From Methanobacteriaceae archaeon (GTDB taxonomy: Archaea; Methanobacteriota; Methanobacteria; Methanobacteriales; Methanobacteriaceae): 64,000 bases of DNA. Positions 31,758-40,405 of the stretch are shown here, piece by piece. The DNA is taken from contig JAHFBZ010000003.1 in the NCBI GenBank assembly GCA_023249725.1, forward strand, positions 1-64,000, read 5' to 3'. The notes below the pieces were generated by a model. It saw only the letters and a list, made by a program, of their open reading frames with translations, made no database searches and was not told the origin of the DNA. Position 1 is the stretch's first letter. Each line of letters opens with the position of its first letter. Position numbers and translations under genes: made by a program.

Positions 31758-33212
31758 ATGATTACTAAAGAACTAGCAAATTTTATTGTTTCTTTAAAAT
31801 ATGAAGATATACCTAAATCTGCAATAGAAAAGGCCAAGTCGTGTTTTCTGGATTTTTTAGGTGTTTCAATTAGAGGTTCTCAAGAAAAAAGTAGTTTAAT
31901 TGCTTTTAAAGTTTTTAATCCAAATTACAATGATAATTTTGAGTTTAAATCAACTATTATTGGCCAGGGTTTGGGGAGTGCCATGAGTGCTGGTTTTTTA
32001 AATGGGATTTCGGGCCATTGTTTGGATCTGGATGATGGGCATCGTTTAGCTCAGTTGCATCCTGGATGTGCTGTAATTCCCGCGGCCCTAGCCTTGGCAG
32101 AAGAAAAAGATAAAACTGGAAAAGAATTTTTTGAAAGTATAGTAGCAGGATATGAGGTAGCCATAGTACTGGGGAAAGCAATAAATCCTTCACACCGCAA
32201 TAGTGGTTTTCATAGTACTGGCACTATAGGAACCTTTGCTGCTGCTGCTGCATCATCTAAAATCCTAAATTTAGATGTGAAAGAAACTATAAATGCTTTA
32301 GGCCTAGCTGGAACTCAAGCGGCTGGTCTTTTAGAATCTGATCATGCAGGTACCATGGCTAAACATCTTCATGTAGGCAAAGCTGTTCAATCGGGAATGA
32401 TTTCTACCCTTCTCTCACAAAAAGGATTTACTGGTGCAGAAAGTATAGTGGAAGGCAAAGAAGGATTTTTCAAGGCTCTCGGTGGAGAAGAAGTTTTTGA
32501 GAATTCTACTGAAATAGCAAATCAGATTAATTTTGAATTGGGCCAATTTCACATTCAAAATGTTTACTTAAAAAAATATCCTGTTTGCAGGCATCTACAT
32601 TCTACCATTGATTCTGCAGTAGATATTTTGAATGAAATAAATATTTCTGCTATTGAAAATCAAAAAATCAAGAAAATAACCGTTCAAACCTATAAAACGG
32701 CAGCTGAACACGATAATTACTGCCCTATGACTGTAGAATCTGTTCGCCAGAGTTTACCTATCTGTCTGGCCATTGTTTTGAATAGGGGCGAATTAACCCT
32801 AGAAAATATTGAAGACTTTGAAACTAAGCCTGAATTTAAAGAAGAAATCTTAAAAATTGCAGATAAAGTTGAAATTCAGATTAATACCGAATTAAATAAT
32901 TTTCAACCTCAAAAAAGACCTTCAAGGGTGATAATTGAACTTGAAAAAGGATTAAAAATGGTTAATGGATTCAATAATTATACTCCTAACAATAATTCTA
33001 ACAATATTAATGGGGAAAATAATTTGGTTCTAGAAAAGACTACATTTTTACCTAAAGGAGAACCTGAAAATCCTTTCACCAAACAAGAGATTTTTGAGAA
33101 ATTTTACTCTTTAAATCCTGATTTTAAATCATTTAATCTAAATTTAATTGATGAGATATCTTTGCTTAAAATAAGAGATTTTATGATAGATTTTAAAAAT
33201 AACATTTTTTAG
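31758..33212 (+). CDS. MmgE/PrpD family protein
   Basis: This 484-residue protein is related to 2-methylcitrate dehydratase and cis-aconitate decarboxylase. Family segments include DFLGVSIRGS near residue 30, GHCLDLDDGHRLAQLHPG near 88 and KKYPVCRHLHSTIDSAVDIL near 272. An Asn-rich stretch (near residues 403-420) interrupts the C-terminal domain. The substrate is unknown. A U32-like gene, a fumarase-alpha-like gene and a citrate synthase-like gene follow on the same strand, suggesting linked C4-C6 acid chemistry. Confidence 0.86.
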   Translation: MITKELANFIVSLKYEDIPKSAIEKAKSCFLDFLGVSIRGSQEKSSLIAFKVFNPNYNDNFEFKSTIIGQGLGSAMSAGFLNGISGHCLDLDDGHRLAQLHPGCAVIPAALALAEEKDKTGKEFFESIVAGYEVAIVLGKAINPSHRNSGFHSTGTIGTFAAAAASSKILNLDVKETINALGLAGTQAAGLLESDHAGTMAKHLHVGKAVQSGMISTLLSQKGFTGAESIVEGKEGFFKALGGEEVFENSTEIANQINFELGQFHIQNVYLKKYPVCRHLHSTIDSAVDILNEINISAIENQKIKKITVQTYKTAAEHDNYCPMTVESVRQSLPICLAIVLNRGELTLENIEDFETKPEFKEEILKIADKVEIQINTELNNFQPQKRPSRVIIELEKGLKMVNGFNNYTPNNNSNNINGENNLVLEKTTFLPKGEPENPFTKQEIFEKFYSLNPDFKSFNLNLIDEISLLKIRDFMIDFKNNIF

Positions 33213-33500
33213 TTGATTTATTTAATAAATGTTTAAAAATAGGCCAATATGTTCATTAAATGCTTAAAATCTTTTAATCCCCAATATTCTCTCTAAAATA
33301 AATTTCATTTACATTTTATTATTAATAGAACTATTTGATGGATTATTACAACCAAATATTTTATATAATATATAATTAAAAATCCAATTTCCTAATTATA
33401 AAAAAATTAATTAATTACCAAAAATGAATTATTAACTATTAAATCACTTTTTAATTAAATCTCATACCTAAAGTGGATAAAATAAAATGGAGGTGGGATA
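33213..33500. other. 288-nt AT-rich intergenic region
   Basis: The region lies between the PrpD-like and U32-like genes. It is AT-rich and ends with the GGAGGTGGGATA ribosome-binding site of the next gene. I see no further gene. Confidence 0.55.
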
Positions 33501-34412
33501 TTGAAAGATTCAAAGACTTTTTTAGAAAAAATAGGTATAACTGGGAATATTAATAGTTCTTATACCTCTCAAAAAAGATTCAAAGATGGTGCCCAATATA
33601 GATTTGAAGTTCCGGGGATTCAAAAACCTGGTGCCATGGGATCTCTAATTGAGGCCATGGATGAATTTCAGGTCTTAGTGCACAGGGTTACTCAGACTAA
33701 AGGAATAATGCTTTTAACAGACTCTGAAATTGAAGAAATGACGGATCTGGCAAGGGAAGCCAAACTTGAACTCTTTTTAAGTGTAGGGCCTAGAGCGGTC
33801 TATGACACCAGTGCTTCTGCACAAACCAAAGAAGGGGCCCGGATTGGATATCGATTAAGGGGATATAATAATCTTTTATACGCCATTGAAGATGTAAAAA
33901 GGGCAATTTCTCTGGGCGTTAGGGGAATCGTAGTTTATGATGAGGGCCTTTTATGGACCCTAAATCAAATGCGAAAAGAAGGTGAGATTCCAGAAGATGT
34001 TCACTTCAAGATATCAGCCCATACTGGCCATGGAAATCCTGCTTCAGCCAAACTTTTAGAAGAAATTGGGGCGGATTCATTTAATCCAGTTAGGGATCTT
34101 CAAATTAATATGCTAGCATCACTGAGAGATGCCATAGATATTTCGATTGATGTTCACACTGAAAATCCTAAATCTTCTGGAGGATTTATACGGCATTATG
34201 AAGCTCCAGATATTATCCGAGAGGTGGCGCCGGTTTATCTTAAAACTGGGGGGGCAGTAGCTGGTCATCATGGCTGGGACACTACAGAGTCACAGGCCCG
34301 TGAAAGGATTAGACAAGTGTTTTTAGTACAATCCATGATTTTAAGATATTATCCTGAAGCTAAAATGTCTGGTAAAGGTCCATCTGATCTAGCGATACCT
34401 GTTTTGAGGTAA
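33501..34412 (+). CDS. U32-peptidase-related TIM-barrel protein
   Basis: This 303-residue protein looks like a TIM barrel distantly related to the U32 'peptidase' family. Conserved-looking segments are VHRVTQTKGIMLLTD, GARIGYRLRGYNNLLYAI, KISAHTGHGNPASAKLLEEIGADSFNPV, and IDVHTENPKSSGG. The usual U32 cysteine signature is not evident. The start is TTG with an excellent GGAGGTGGGATA upstream. The neighbouring fumarase-like and citrate-synthase-like genes suggest a metabolic rather than proteolytic role. Confidence 0.72.
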   Translation: MKDSKTFLEKIGITGNINSSYTSQKRFKDGAQYRFEVPGIQKPGAMGSLIEAMDEFQVLVHRVTQTKGIMLLTDSEIEEMTDLAREAKLELFLSVGPRAVYDTSASAQTKEGARIGYRLRGYNNLLYAIEDVKRAISLGVRGIVVYDEGLLWTLNQMRKEGEIPEDVHFKISAHTGHGNPASAKLLEEIGADSFNPVRDLQINMLASLRDAIDISIDVHTENPKSSGGFIRHYEAPDIIREVAPVYLKTGGAVAGHHGWDTTESQARERIRQVFLVQSMILRYYPEAKMSGKGPSDLAIPVLR

Positions 34413-34576
34413 TAGATTAAAAACAATATTTTTGTCACATTATACATTAATTATAATATAATGCGAATATTAATATTAAAAATCAAAAAAATTAAAGCAA
34501 TATCTAAGTTGTAAATAATACCTAAGTTGAAAATTATAATATTTTTAAGTATAATATTTTTTTAAGGAACGATTAC

Positions 34577-35419
34577 ATGGATTTGATTAATAAAGTGAAG
34601 GAAGCGGTCATTGAGGCCAGCATAACTTATCGCCCTGATCAGATAGATGCTTATGAAAGAGCACTTTCTAAAGAGACTAATAAAAATGCGGTTTGGGTTT
34701 TAAATATCCTCTTGGAAAATGCAAAAATTGCTGAAGCTGCAAAAAGGCCTTTATGTGACGATACGGGGATCCCTCATGTTTTAATTGAAGTGGGAGATGA
34801 TTCAGAACTCCCAGTTGCTTTTTTAAAGGATATTAAATCAGGTATTGAACTTGGATTACAAGAGCTTCCAGCAAGGCCTATGGCAGTTAAAGGGAATTAT
34901 ATTCATCGAATTGAACAAAGTCAAGGCTTATTTGAAGATCCGGGAAAACTAAGCTCACCTGCAATCTTAATGGATTCTATTCCTGGAAAACAAACCAAAA
35001 TTCATATTTTAATGTTAGGTGGTGGGCCAGAAATAAGAGCCAGTACTTATAGAGTTTTCCATAAGCGGGATAGTAGAAAAGTATTTGAGGAAGTTGTAAC
35101 ATGGTTCAAATCAGAGGTTCCAATGTTAGGGTGCACTCCATGCATCCCGGCAGTGGGCATTGGCAGATCTCATTTTGAAGCAACGTCTTTAATGATTAAA
35201 GCAATGGCTTATGGGAACTTAAATAAACAGTCTGATATTGAAAATTACATTACAGATTCTATTAATGATACTCATGTTGGTCCGCTTGGACTCGGGGGAA
35301 GTTCAACAGCTTTAGGGTCTTTTGTAAAAATTGGACCGCAAAGGGCCAGTGGAGTGAGGATTGTTTCCATGAGGCCTTGTTGTTGTGTAGAGCCTAGAAA
35401 GGCTTTGATTGAAATCTAA
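34577..35419 (+). CDS. fumarate hydratase alpha-type (class I, TtdA-like) subunit
   Basis: This protein of 280 residues corresponds to the N-terminal iron-sulfur subunit of class I fumarase or L-tartrate dehydratase. The family motif CDDTGIPHVLIEVG is near residue 61, with GGGPEIRAST, LGCTPCIPAVGIGRS and RPCCCVEPRK supplying candidate cluster cysteines. The beta subunit is not adjacent, so it must be elsewhere if this is fumarase. Fumarase serves the incomplete reductive TCA branch in these methanogens. Confidence 0.9.
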   Translation: MDLINKVKEAVIEASITYRPDQIDAYERALSKETNKNAVWVLNILLENAKIAEAAKRPLCDDTGIPHVLIEVGDDSELPVAFLKDIKSGIELGLQELPARPMAVKGNYIHRIEQSQGLFEDPGKLSSPAILMDSIPGKQTKIHILMLGGGPEIRASTYRVFHKRDSRKVFEEVVTWFKSEVPMLGCTPCIPAVGIGRSHFEATSLMIKAMAYGNLNKQSDIENYITDSINDTHVGPLGLGGSSTALGSFVKIGPQRASGVRIVSMRPCCCVEPRKALIEI

Positions 35420-35746
35420 AGCTTTTAAATTAATTAAGTCCTAATCAATTACCTATTAAAAAAATATAGAAGTAGAGTATAAGTAGGGTAGTGTATAATT
35501 ATATTTTTAATGATTGTATCTATTTTATACTCTGTAATACGATAATGTGGTGGTTTAATTCAATTTATTAGACGTATTAGATTTTTATACTGAATTATAA
35601 ACCTAAATAAACTTTTTAAATAATTATATTAATAATATGGTATTTGGAATTATTTGGTGATAAAAATCCGTTTTATCATTAATTATCCATTAAAATCAGT
35701 GAATAAATGCGGATTATATTGATATTCGCCACAGGATGTGGTAATC
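35420..35746. other. 327-nt intergenic region upstream of the citrate synthase-like gene
   Basis: The region is AT-rich and contains the TGATAAAA/TTTTATCA palindrome at 35658-35678 but no further gene. Confidence 0.55.
35658..35678. promoter_or_regulatory. 8-bp inverted repeat upstream of the citrate synthase-like gene
   Basis: TGATAAAA and TTTTATCA flank a 5-nt ATCCG centre, about 70 nt before the downstream start codon. The symmetry and position fit a repressor operator, but no regulator is known to bind it. Confidence 0.4.
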
Positions 35747-36595
35747 ATGGCAATAGGAAGAGAATCACTAGAGAACGTTTTCAAGGTTAGCAACCCTAAA
35801 TGGAGAACTTCCATAACAAAGGTGGAACCTAATCGTATAATAACAAGAGGATATTCCCAAGAAGATTTGATTGGTAATGTGTCTTTTTCAGAGATGGTTT
35901 ATCTACTGATAAAAGGTGAAATGCCATCTAAAAAAGAATCTAAAATGCTTGGTTCGGTACTGGTTTCATTCTGTGATCATGGGGTGACCCCTCCCAGTAC
36001 TCAAGCAGCAAGGATGATTGCTTCAGCAGGATCTCCAGTCCATGCATGTATTGCAGGGGGCCTTTTAGCTTTTGGTAAAAATCATGCAGGGGCCATTGAA
36101 AGGTCTATGAAAGCGTTTCAGGATGTTATCCAGCGATCAAATCCTGAAGAAGATATTTTAATTACCGCTAAACGATTTGTAGATGATTATCTAAAAAAAG
36201 GCATTAAAATTCCAGGCTTTGGCCATAGATACCATAGTGAAGATCCTCGCGCTGCTCGCCTTATTGAAATTGCTCAAGAACAAAATTGTGCTGGTACTCA
36301 CACCCGATTGGCTATGGCTGTTCAAGAAATACTTTTAGAAATGAAAGATATAAAAATGAATATTGATGGGGCCAATGCAGGTATACTATCTGATATGGGT
36401 TTCGATTGGAGAACTGGAACTGGAATATTCATGATTGGTAGATTGCCTGGTTTGATATCTCATGTTTATGAAGAAAAGGTAAGAGAACCTGAATTTAGAA
36501 AATTTTTCGACACTGATGAAATTTACTATGATGGAATTGAAGATCAAAAGTTTACTAATTTTTCTGATTTAAATGCAGGGAATACTGGAGATTAA
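35747..36595 (+). CDS. citrate synthase-like / citryl-CoA lyase family protein
   Basis: At about 282 residues this is shorter than normal citrate synthases (370-430). It keeps recognisable active-site regions: FCDHGVTPPSTQAARM, GKNHAGAIE, IPGFGHRYHSEDPRA and NIDGANAGILSDMG followed by GRLPGLISHVYEE. Short forms of this type are annotated as citryl-CoA lyase or citrate lyase-like. Direction and substrate cannot be decided. The ATG at 35747 follows GGATGTGGTAATC; a GTG at 35738 is also possible. Confidence 0.85.
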   Translation: MAIGRESLENVFKVSNPKWRTSITKVEPNRIITRGYSQEDLIGNVSFSEMVYLLIKGEMPSKKESKMLGSVLVSFCDHGVTPPSTQAARMIASAGSPVHACIAGGLLAFGKNHAGAIERSMKAFQDVIQRSNPEEDILITAKRFVDDYLKKGIKIPGFGHRYHSEDPRAARLIEIAQEQNCAGTHTRLAMAVQEILLEMKDIKMNIDGANAGILSDMGFDWRTGTGIFMIGRLPGLISHVYEEKVREPEFRKFFDTDEIYYDGIEDQKFTNFSDLNAGNTGD

Positions 36596-36965
36596 TTTTT
36601 ATTAAGACAAATTCCATAAATTCAATCAAATTTCAATTATTTAATGATATAAATGTTTTATAACAATTATAAATAAACTTTAATTATTTACTATTAGACT
36701 CATACTATTAGACTCATATTCTAAAATTCACGATAAAAAATCATGAATTAACAATCAGAAAAAATTTGAAACACACTACTATTTAAAATTTTAAAATCAT
36801 TATCTATATTAAAGAATTAAAAAAATGATAAGAAAAATGATAAGAAGTGAAAAAAAGACAACGGTTAATAGTATTTTTAGATTTTATACGATTTGATTCA
36901 TGAAAATTAAATAGTAAAAGATAAATATGTCTGCAAATATAATTTGCTATACCATGGTGGTTCAA
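36596..36965. promoter_or_regulatory. 370-nt leader of the ATP synthase operon with tandem and inverted repeats
   Basis: The region contains a perfect 14-bp tandem duplication (36690-36717, unit ACTATTAGACTCAT), a perfect 12-bp tandem duplication (36821-36844, unit AAAAATGATAAG), and an inverted repeat GCAAAT-ATA-ATTTGC at 36933-36947 just before the GGTGG site of atpH. No gene is visible. The operon promoter must lie here. Confidence 0.6.
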
Positions 36966-37280
36966 ATGATAACAATATCGGAAGCTATTACTACGATAAA
37001 GAAAGCTGAAAATGATGCTAATAAACTAATAGAAGATTCAAAATTAAAATCATCTGAAATGATCGATGAAGCCAAGGCTAAATCCGCGGAAATGATGAAA
37101 ACAGCCAAAACTGAGGCTCAAGAGCAATCTGAGACTACTATTTCTGAAGCAGAATCTAATGCTAAAACTGAAGCTGTACACATATTTAATCGTGCCCAAA
37201 CAGATGTGCAAAAAATTAAAACACAATCTGAGGGTAAGGTTGCCGAGGCGGCCAATATTATTATAAAAAGTGTTTTGTAG
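36966..37280 (+). CDS. atpH: A-type ATP synthase subunit H (peripheral stalk)
   Basis: This protein of about 104 residues is an uninterrupted Ala/Glu/Lys-rich coiled coil, as expected for the H subunit that pairs with E in the peripheral stalk. The ATG at 36966 is chosen because GGTGG lies 5 nt upstream and the length fits the family; the frame extends upstream to 36927. It is the first gene of the H-I-K-E-C-F-A-B-D operon. Confidence 0.9.
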   Translation: MITISEAITTIKKAENDANKLIEDSKLKSSEMIDEAKAKSAEMMKTAKTEAQEQSETTISEAESNAKTEAVHIFNRAQTDVQKIKTQSEGKVAEAANIIIKSVL

Positions 37281-37291
37281 TTGTGAGTACC

Positions 37292-39265
37292 ATGTTCTTG
37301 CCAGCAAGGATGCGTAAATTAAAAATAATAACACTGGATCAGTACGCTGATTCCACCGTGCGCTCGCTGCACGAGGAAGGTATCGTACAGATTCATGATA
37401 TATCTGAACGTATTCAGCAAGATGCAGAATGGGCTCAAATTCTAAAACCTTCTAAAGTAACTCCACAAACTGGAAAAATAGCTTCTCTTTTAATGAAAAC
37501 AACTGGACTAGCAGACTTTTTAGGAACAGCCGTTCCTAAAAAAAGTATGATGCAAACAGTTAAAGGATTTATTAATCCTCCTGTTTTTGAAAAGAGAGAA
37601 GTTGAAGAACTTGATACGGATGGCCTTGTTTCTAAGGCAGAATCTGTTTTAAGCCAGGTAGAGTCGCTTACTAAGGGTATAGAAGAAAAGCTCGCTGCTC
37701 TTGACAGTGAAAAAAGTGAGATTGAAACCAATCTAAGTGTGTCTGAAAAATTAATTAATTTTGATGCTGATTTATCAGAACTAACTAGTTCTGAATTTGT
37801 CTCTATAATGGCAGGTAAAATTTCACTGGAAAGCTATAATAAGTTCCAAGATGAATCTGCCAAAGTTACTGATGAATTAATAGTTTTAGAAGCCAATGGC
37901 GATGCTAAAACTGAAAAAACTATTATTATCATAACTTTAAAAAAATATGGTGAAGATATTGCCGGAATATTGAGAAGAATCGAATTCGAAAGATTTGAGA
38001 TTTCTGGCTTGTCTGGTAAACCAAAAGATATAATATCCAGTTCAAATTCAAGATTGGAAGCCATTGCTCCGGAAAGAGAAGCAGCAGTTATTGAACTGCA
38101 AGAAGTCTCTGCTAAATGGGAAGATGAGCTTTTAGTTTTAAAAGAACAACTGGAAATCGAGAAAGAACGGAATGAAATATTCGCTTCTTTTGGAGAAACA
38201 GAAAAAACTGTAATGTTTGAAGCATGGGTTTCAGAGAAAAAACAGGAATCTGCTTTAGAAGTAATTGAAAAATCCACTGATGGACATTCGGTTGTTGAAT
38301 CTGAAGATCCAGAAGATGAAAATGAAGTCCCTGTTTTACAGGATAACCCGCGCTTTGCTAAACCTTATGAAAATTTTGTGGAGATGTATTCTCCTTTAAA
38401 ATATAATGAAATTGACCCAACTATTTTAATGGCCATAGTATTCCCATTTTTCTTCGGGTTCTGTCTTACTGATGCCGGTTACGGTATAATTGATGCCCTA
38501 TTGGGTTACGTCTTGTACCGAGGATTGGGTAAGGTTAATCCATTTATGAAAAACTTTGGAATTATTCTAATTGCTTGTGGTGTATGGGCCTTTATTTTAG
38601 GTATGGTTACCAATGGTTTCATTGGAGATTTCTTCCCGAAATGGTTCTTGGGTGGCGCACCCCTTCCAACTACGATAGCAGCCATTGATGCATTTGTTAA
38701 CCCGCAAAATATTCTGATTTTCGGATTAATTGTAGGTGTTATACACATCAACATGGGTCTGGTCATAGGTGCCATAAACAACATTAGAGCGAATGACTTT
38801 AAGGAAGCTTTAGGAACTCAATTAGTCTGGATTATTTTAGAGTTAGGTATTGTACTATATTTCTTGGGTGGCATGTTTATTGGTGCCCCAGTTATTTTAC
38901 TGGCATTAATAATACTCATATACTCTAATGGGCTCTTTGGAATACTGGATATTTCCGGGTTTTTGGGTACTCTGTTATCTTATGCCCGTCTTCTGGCCTT
39001 GTGTCTTTCCACAGGTGGAATAGCTTTTACAGTTAACATTTTAACTCAATTAAGCATTGATATGATTCCTTATATTGGAATTATATTAGCTCCAATAGTA
39101 TTCATTGGAGGACACATTGCAAATCTTGCTTTCCAGAGTTTAGGTGCATTTATAAATTCATTACGTTTACATTATGTAGAATTCTTTTCCCAATTTTATA
39201 TGGGTGGAAAAATTAAATTTGAAGCTTTTCGCGCTGAAAGAAGTTTCACGAAAATAAGGAGGTAA
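37292..39265 (+). CDS. atpI: A-type ATP synthase subunit I (membrane stator, a-subunit)
   Basis: This protein of about 657 residues has a long cytoplasmic coiled-coil N-terminal half (about 1-370) and a C-terminal half with seven or eight membrane helices that forms the proton or sodium half-channels. The segment LGTLLSYARLLALCLSTGGIAF contains the conserved arginine needed for ion transfer to the K ring. GTGAG lies 5 nt before the ATG at 37292; a GTG at 37283 is within that site. Confidence 0.94.
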   Translation: MFLPARMRKLKIITLDQYADSTVRSLHEEGIVQIHDISERIQQDAEWAQILKPSKVTPQTGKIASLLMKTTGLADFLGTAVPKKSMMQTVKGFINPPVFEKREVEELDTDGLVSKAESVLSQVESLTKGIEEKLAALDSEKSEIETNLSVSEKLINFDADLSELTSSEFVSIMAGKISLESYNKFQDESAKVTDELIVLEANGDAKTEKTIIIITLKKYGEDIAGILRRIEFERFEISGLSGKPKDIISSSNSRLEAIAPEREAAVIELQEVSAKWEDELLVLKEQLEIEKERNEIFASFGETEKTVMFEAWVSEKKQESALEVIEKSTDGHSVVESEDPEDENEVPVLQDNPRFAKPYENFVEMYSPLKYNEIDPTILMAIVFPFFFGFCLTDAGYGIIDALLGYVLYRGLGKVNPFMKNFGIILIACGVWAFILGMVTNGFIGDFFPKWFLGGAPLPTTIAAIDAFVNPQNILIFGLIVGVIHINMGLVIGAINNIRANDFKEALGTQLVWIILELGIVLYFLGGMFIGAPVILLALIILIYSNGLFGILDISGFLGTLLSYARLLALCLSTGGIAFTVNILTQLSIDMIPYIGIILAPIVFIGGHIANLAFQSLGAFINSLRLHYVEFFSQFYMGGKIKFEAFRAERSFTKIRR

Positions 39266-39270
39266 AAAAT

Positions 39271-39753
39271 ATGGTTGTAGAATTAGGAACAGCATTAGCA
39301 GCAATTGGTGCCGGTGTGGCAGTAGGATTTGCTGGTTTAGGATCAGGATTAGGACAAGGTATAGCAGCAGCAGGAAGTGTAGGTGCAGTTGCTGAAGATA
39401 ATGACATGTTTGCTCGTGGTATTATTTTCTCTGCATTACCAGAAACTCAGGCTATTTATGGGTTTTTGATTGCTATCTTGTTACTGGTATTCTCTGGATT
39501 ACTTCAGAAGGAAAATTTGCTTACTGTTACTCAAGGATTAGTAGCTATAGGTGCAGGAGCAGCTATAGGATTTGCTGGTCTCGGTTCAGGTATGGGTCAA
39601 GGTATTACTGCGGCATCCTCTGTGGGTGCAGTAGTAGAAGACGAAGATATGTTTGCTCGCGGTATTATTTTCTCAGCTCTGCCTGAAACTCAGGCTATTT
39701 ACGGGTTTTTGATTGCTATACTGCTCATGGTATTCGGCGGAATCTTAGGATAG
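39271..39753 (+). CDS. atpK: A-type ATP synthase subunit K (proteolipid, duplicated hairpin)
   Basis: This ring subunit of 160 residues is a tandem duplication of an ~80-residue hairpin, giving four membrane helices. Both copies contain GFAGLGSG and SALPETQAIYGF. The ion-binding glutamates are Glu58 and Glu139, so both sites are kept. Duplicated proteolipids are known for Methanothermobacter. GGAGGT precedes the ATG and the gene follows atpI by 5 nt. Confidence 0.96.
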   Translation: MVVELGTALAAIGAGVAVGFAGLGSGLGQGIAAAGSVGAVAEDNDMFARGIIFSALPETQAIYGFLIAILLLVFSGLLQKENLLTVTQGLVAIGAGAAIGFAGLGSGMGQGITAASSVGAVVEDEDMFARGIIFSALPETQAIYGFLIAILLMVFGGILG

Positions 39754-39766
39754 GAGGACAATTAAA

Positions 39767-40390
39767 ATGAGCTCCGGGGCAGATAAAATTGTCTCCAGCA
39801 TATTGTCCGACGCTCAGAGTAAAGCTGATGTTTTTATTCAGGACGCCCAGAAAGAATCTGATTTGATTCTAGAAGAAGGCCAAAAAAAGGCCCAGGCAGA
39901 AAAGGAGAAAATATTGGACGAAGCTAATAAGCAGTCCAATATGAAATATCAGCAATTAATCTCAGAAGCAAAAATGAATGCTCGTCGGGCAGAATTGGAG
40001 GCTAGAGAAGAAGTAATTGAAGATGCCTTTAAAAAGGCTGAAGAAGATCTTACTAAGATCGCATCTTCCTCTTCTGATGAATATAAAAAATCACTGGTGG
40101 AAATCGTCAAAGAAGCAACTTTAGAAGTTGGTGGCGGAGAAGTGATTGTTCATCTAAAAGATGATGATGTAGAAAAAATAAAGGACTCAATTGACACTAT
40201 TGCAAAGGACGTTGAAGCTCAAACTGGTATTAAAACCACTCTGGAAATTGGAGAGAACATAAATACTATTGGTGGGGCTGTTGTTAAAACCAAAAATGGA
40301 GAAATTGAGGTTAATAACACTATAGAGTCTAGAATGTCAAGGTTTAAGAAATCTCTACGTTCAGAGGTTGCTAAAGTTCTATTCAATTAA
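39767..40390 (+). CDS. atpE: A-type ATP synthase subunit E (peripheral stalk)
   Basis: The 207-residue protein has an N-terminal coiled coil (about 1-95) that pairs with subunit H and a mixed alpha/beta C-terminal head (about 100-207, including NTIGGAVVKTKNGEIEVNNTIESR) that contacts the catalytic hexamer. TAGGAGGACA lies before the ATG. Length and position match the family. Confidence 0.95.
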   Translation: MSSGADKIVSSILSDAQSKADVFIQDAQKESDLILEEGQKKAQAEKEKILDEANKQSNMKYQQLISEAKMNARRAELEAREEVIEDAFKKAEEDLTKIASSSSDEYKKSLVEIVKEATLEVGGGEVIVHLKDDDVEKIKDSIDTIAKDVEAQTGIKTTLEIGENINTIGGAVVKTKNGEIEVNNTIESRMSRFKKSLRSEVAKVLFN

Positions 40391-40405
40391 TAGGGGAGAT
40401 AATGC

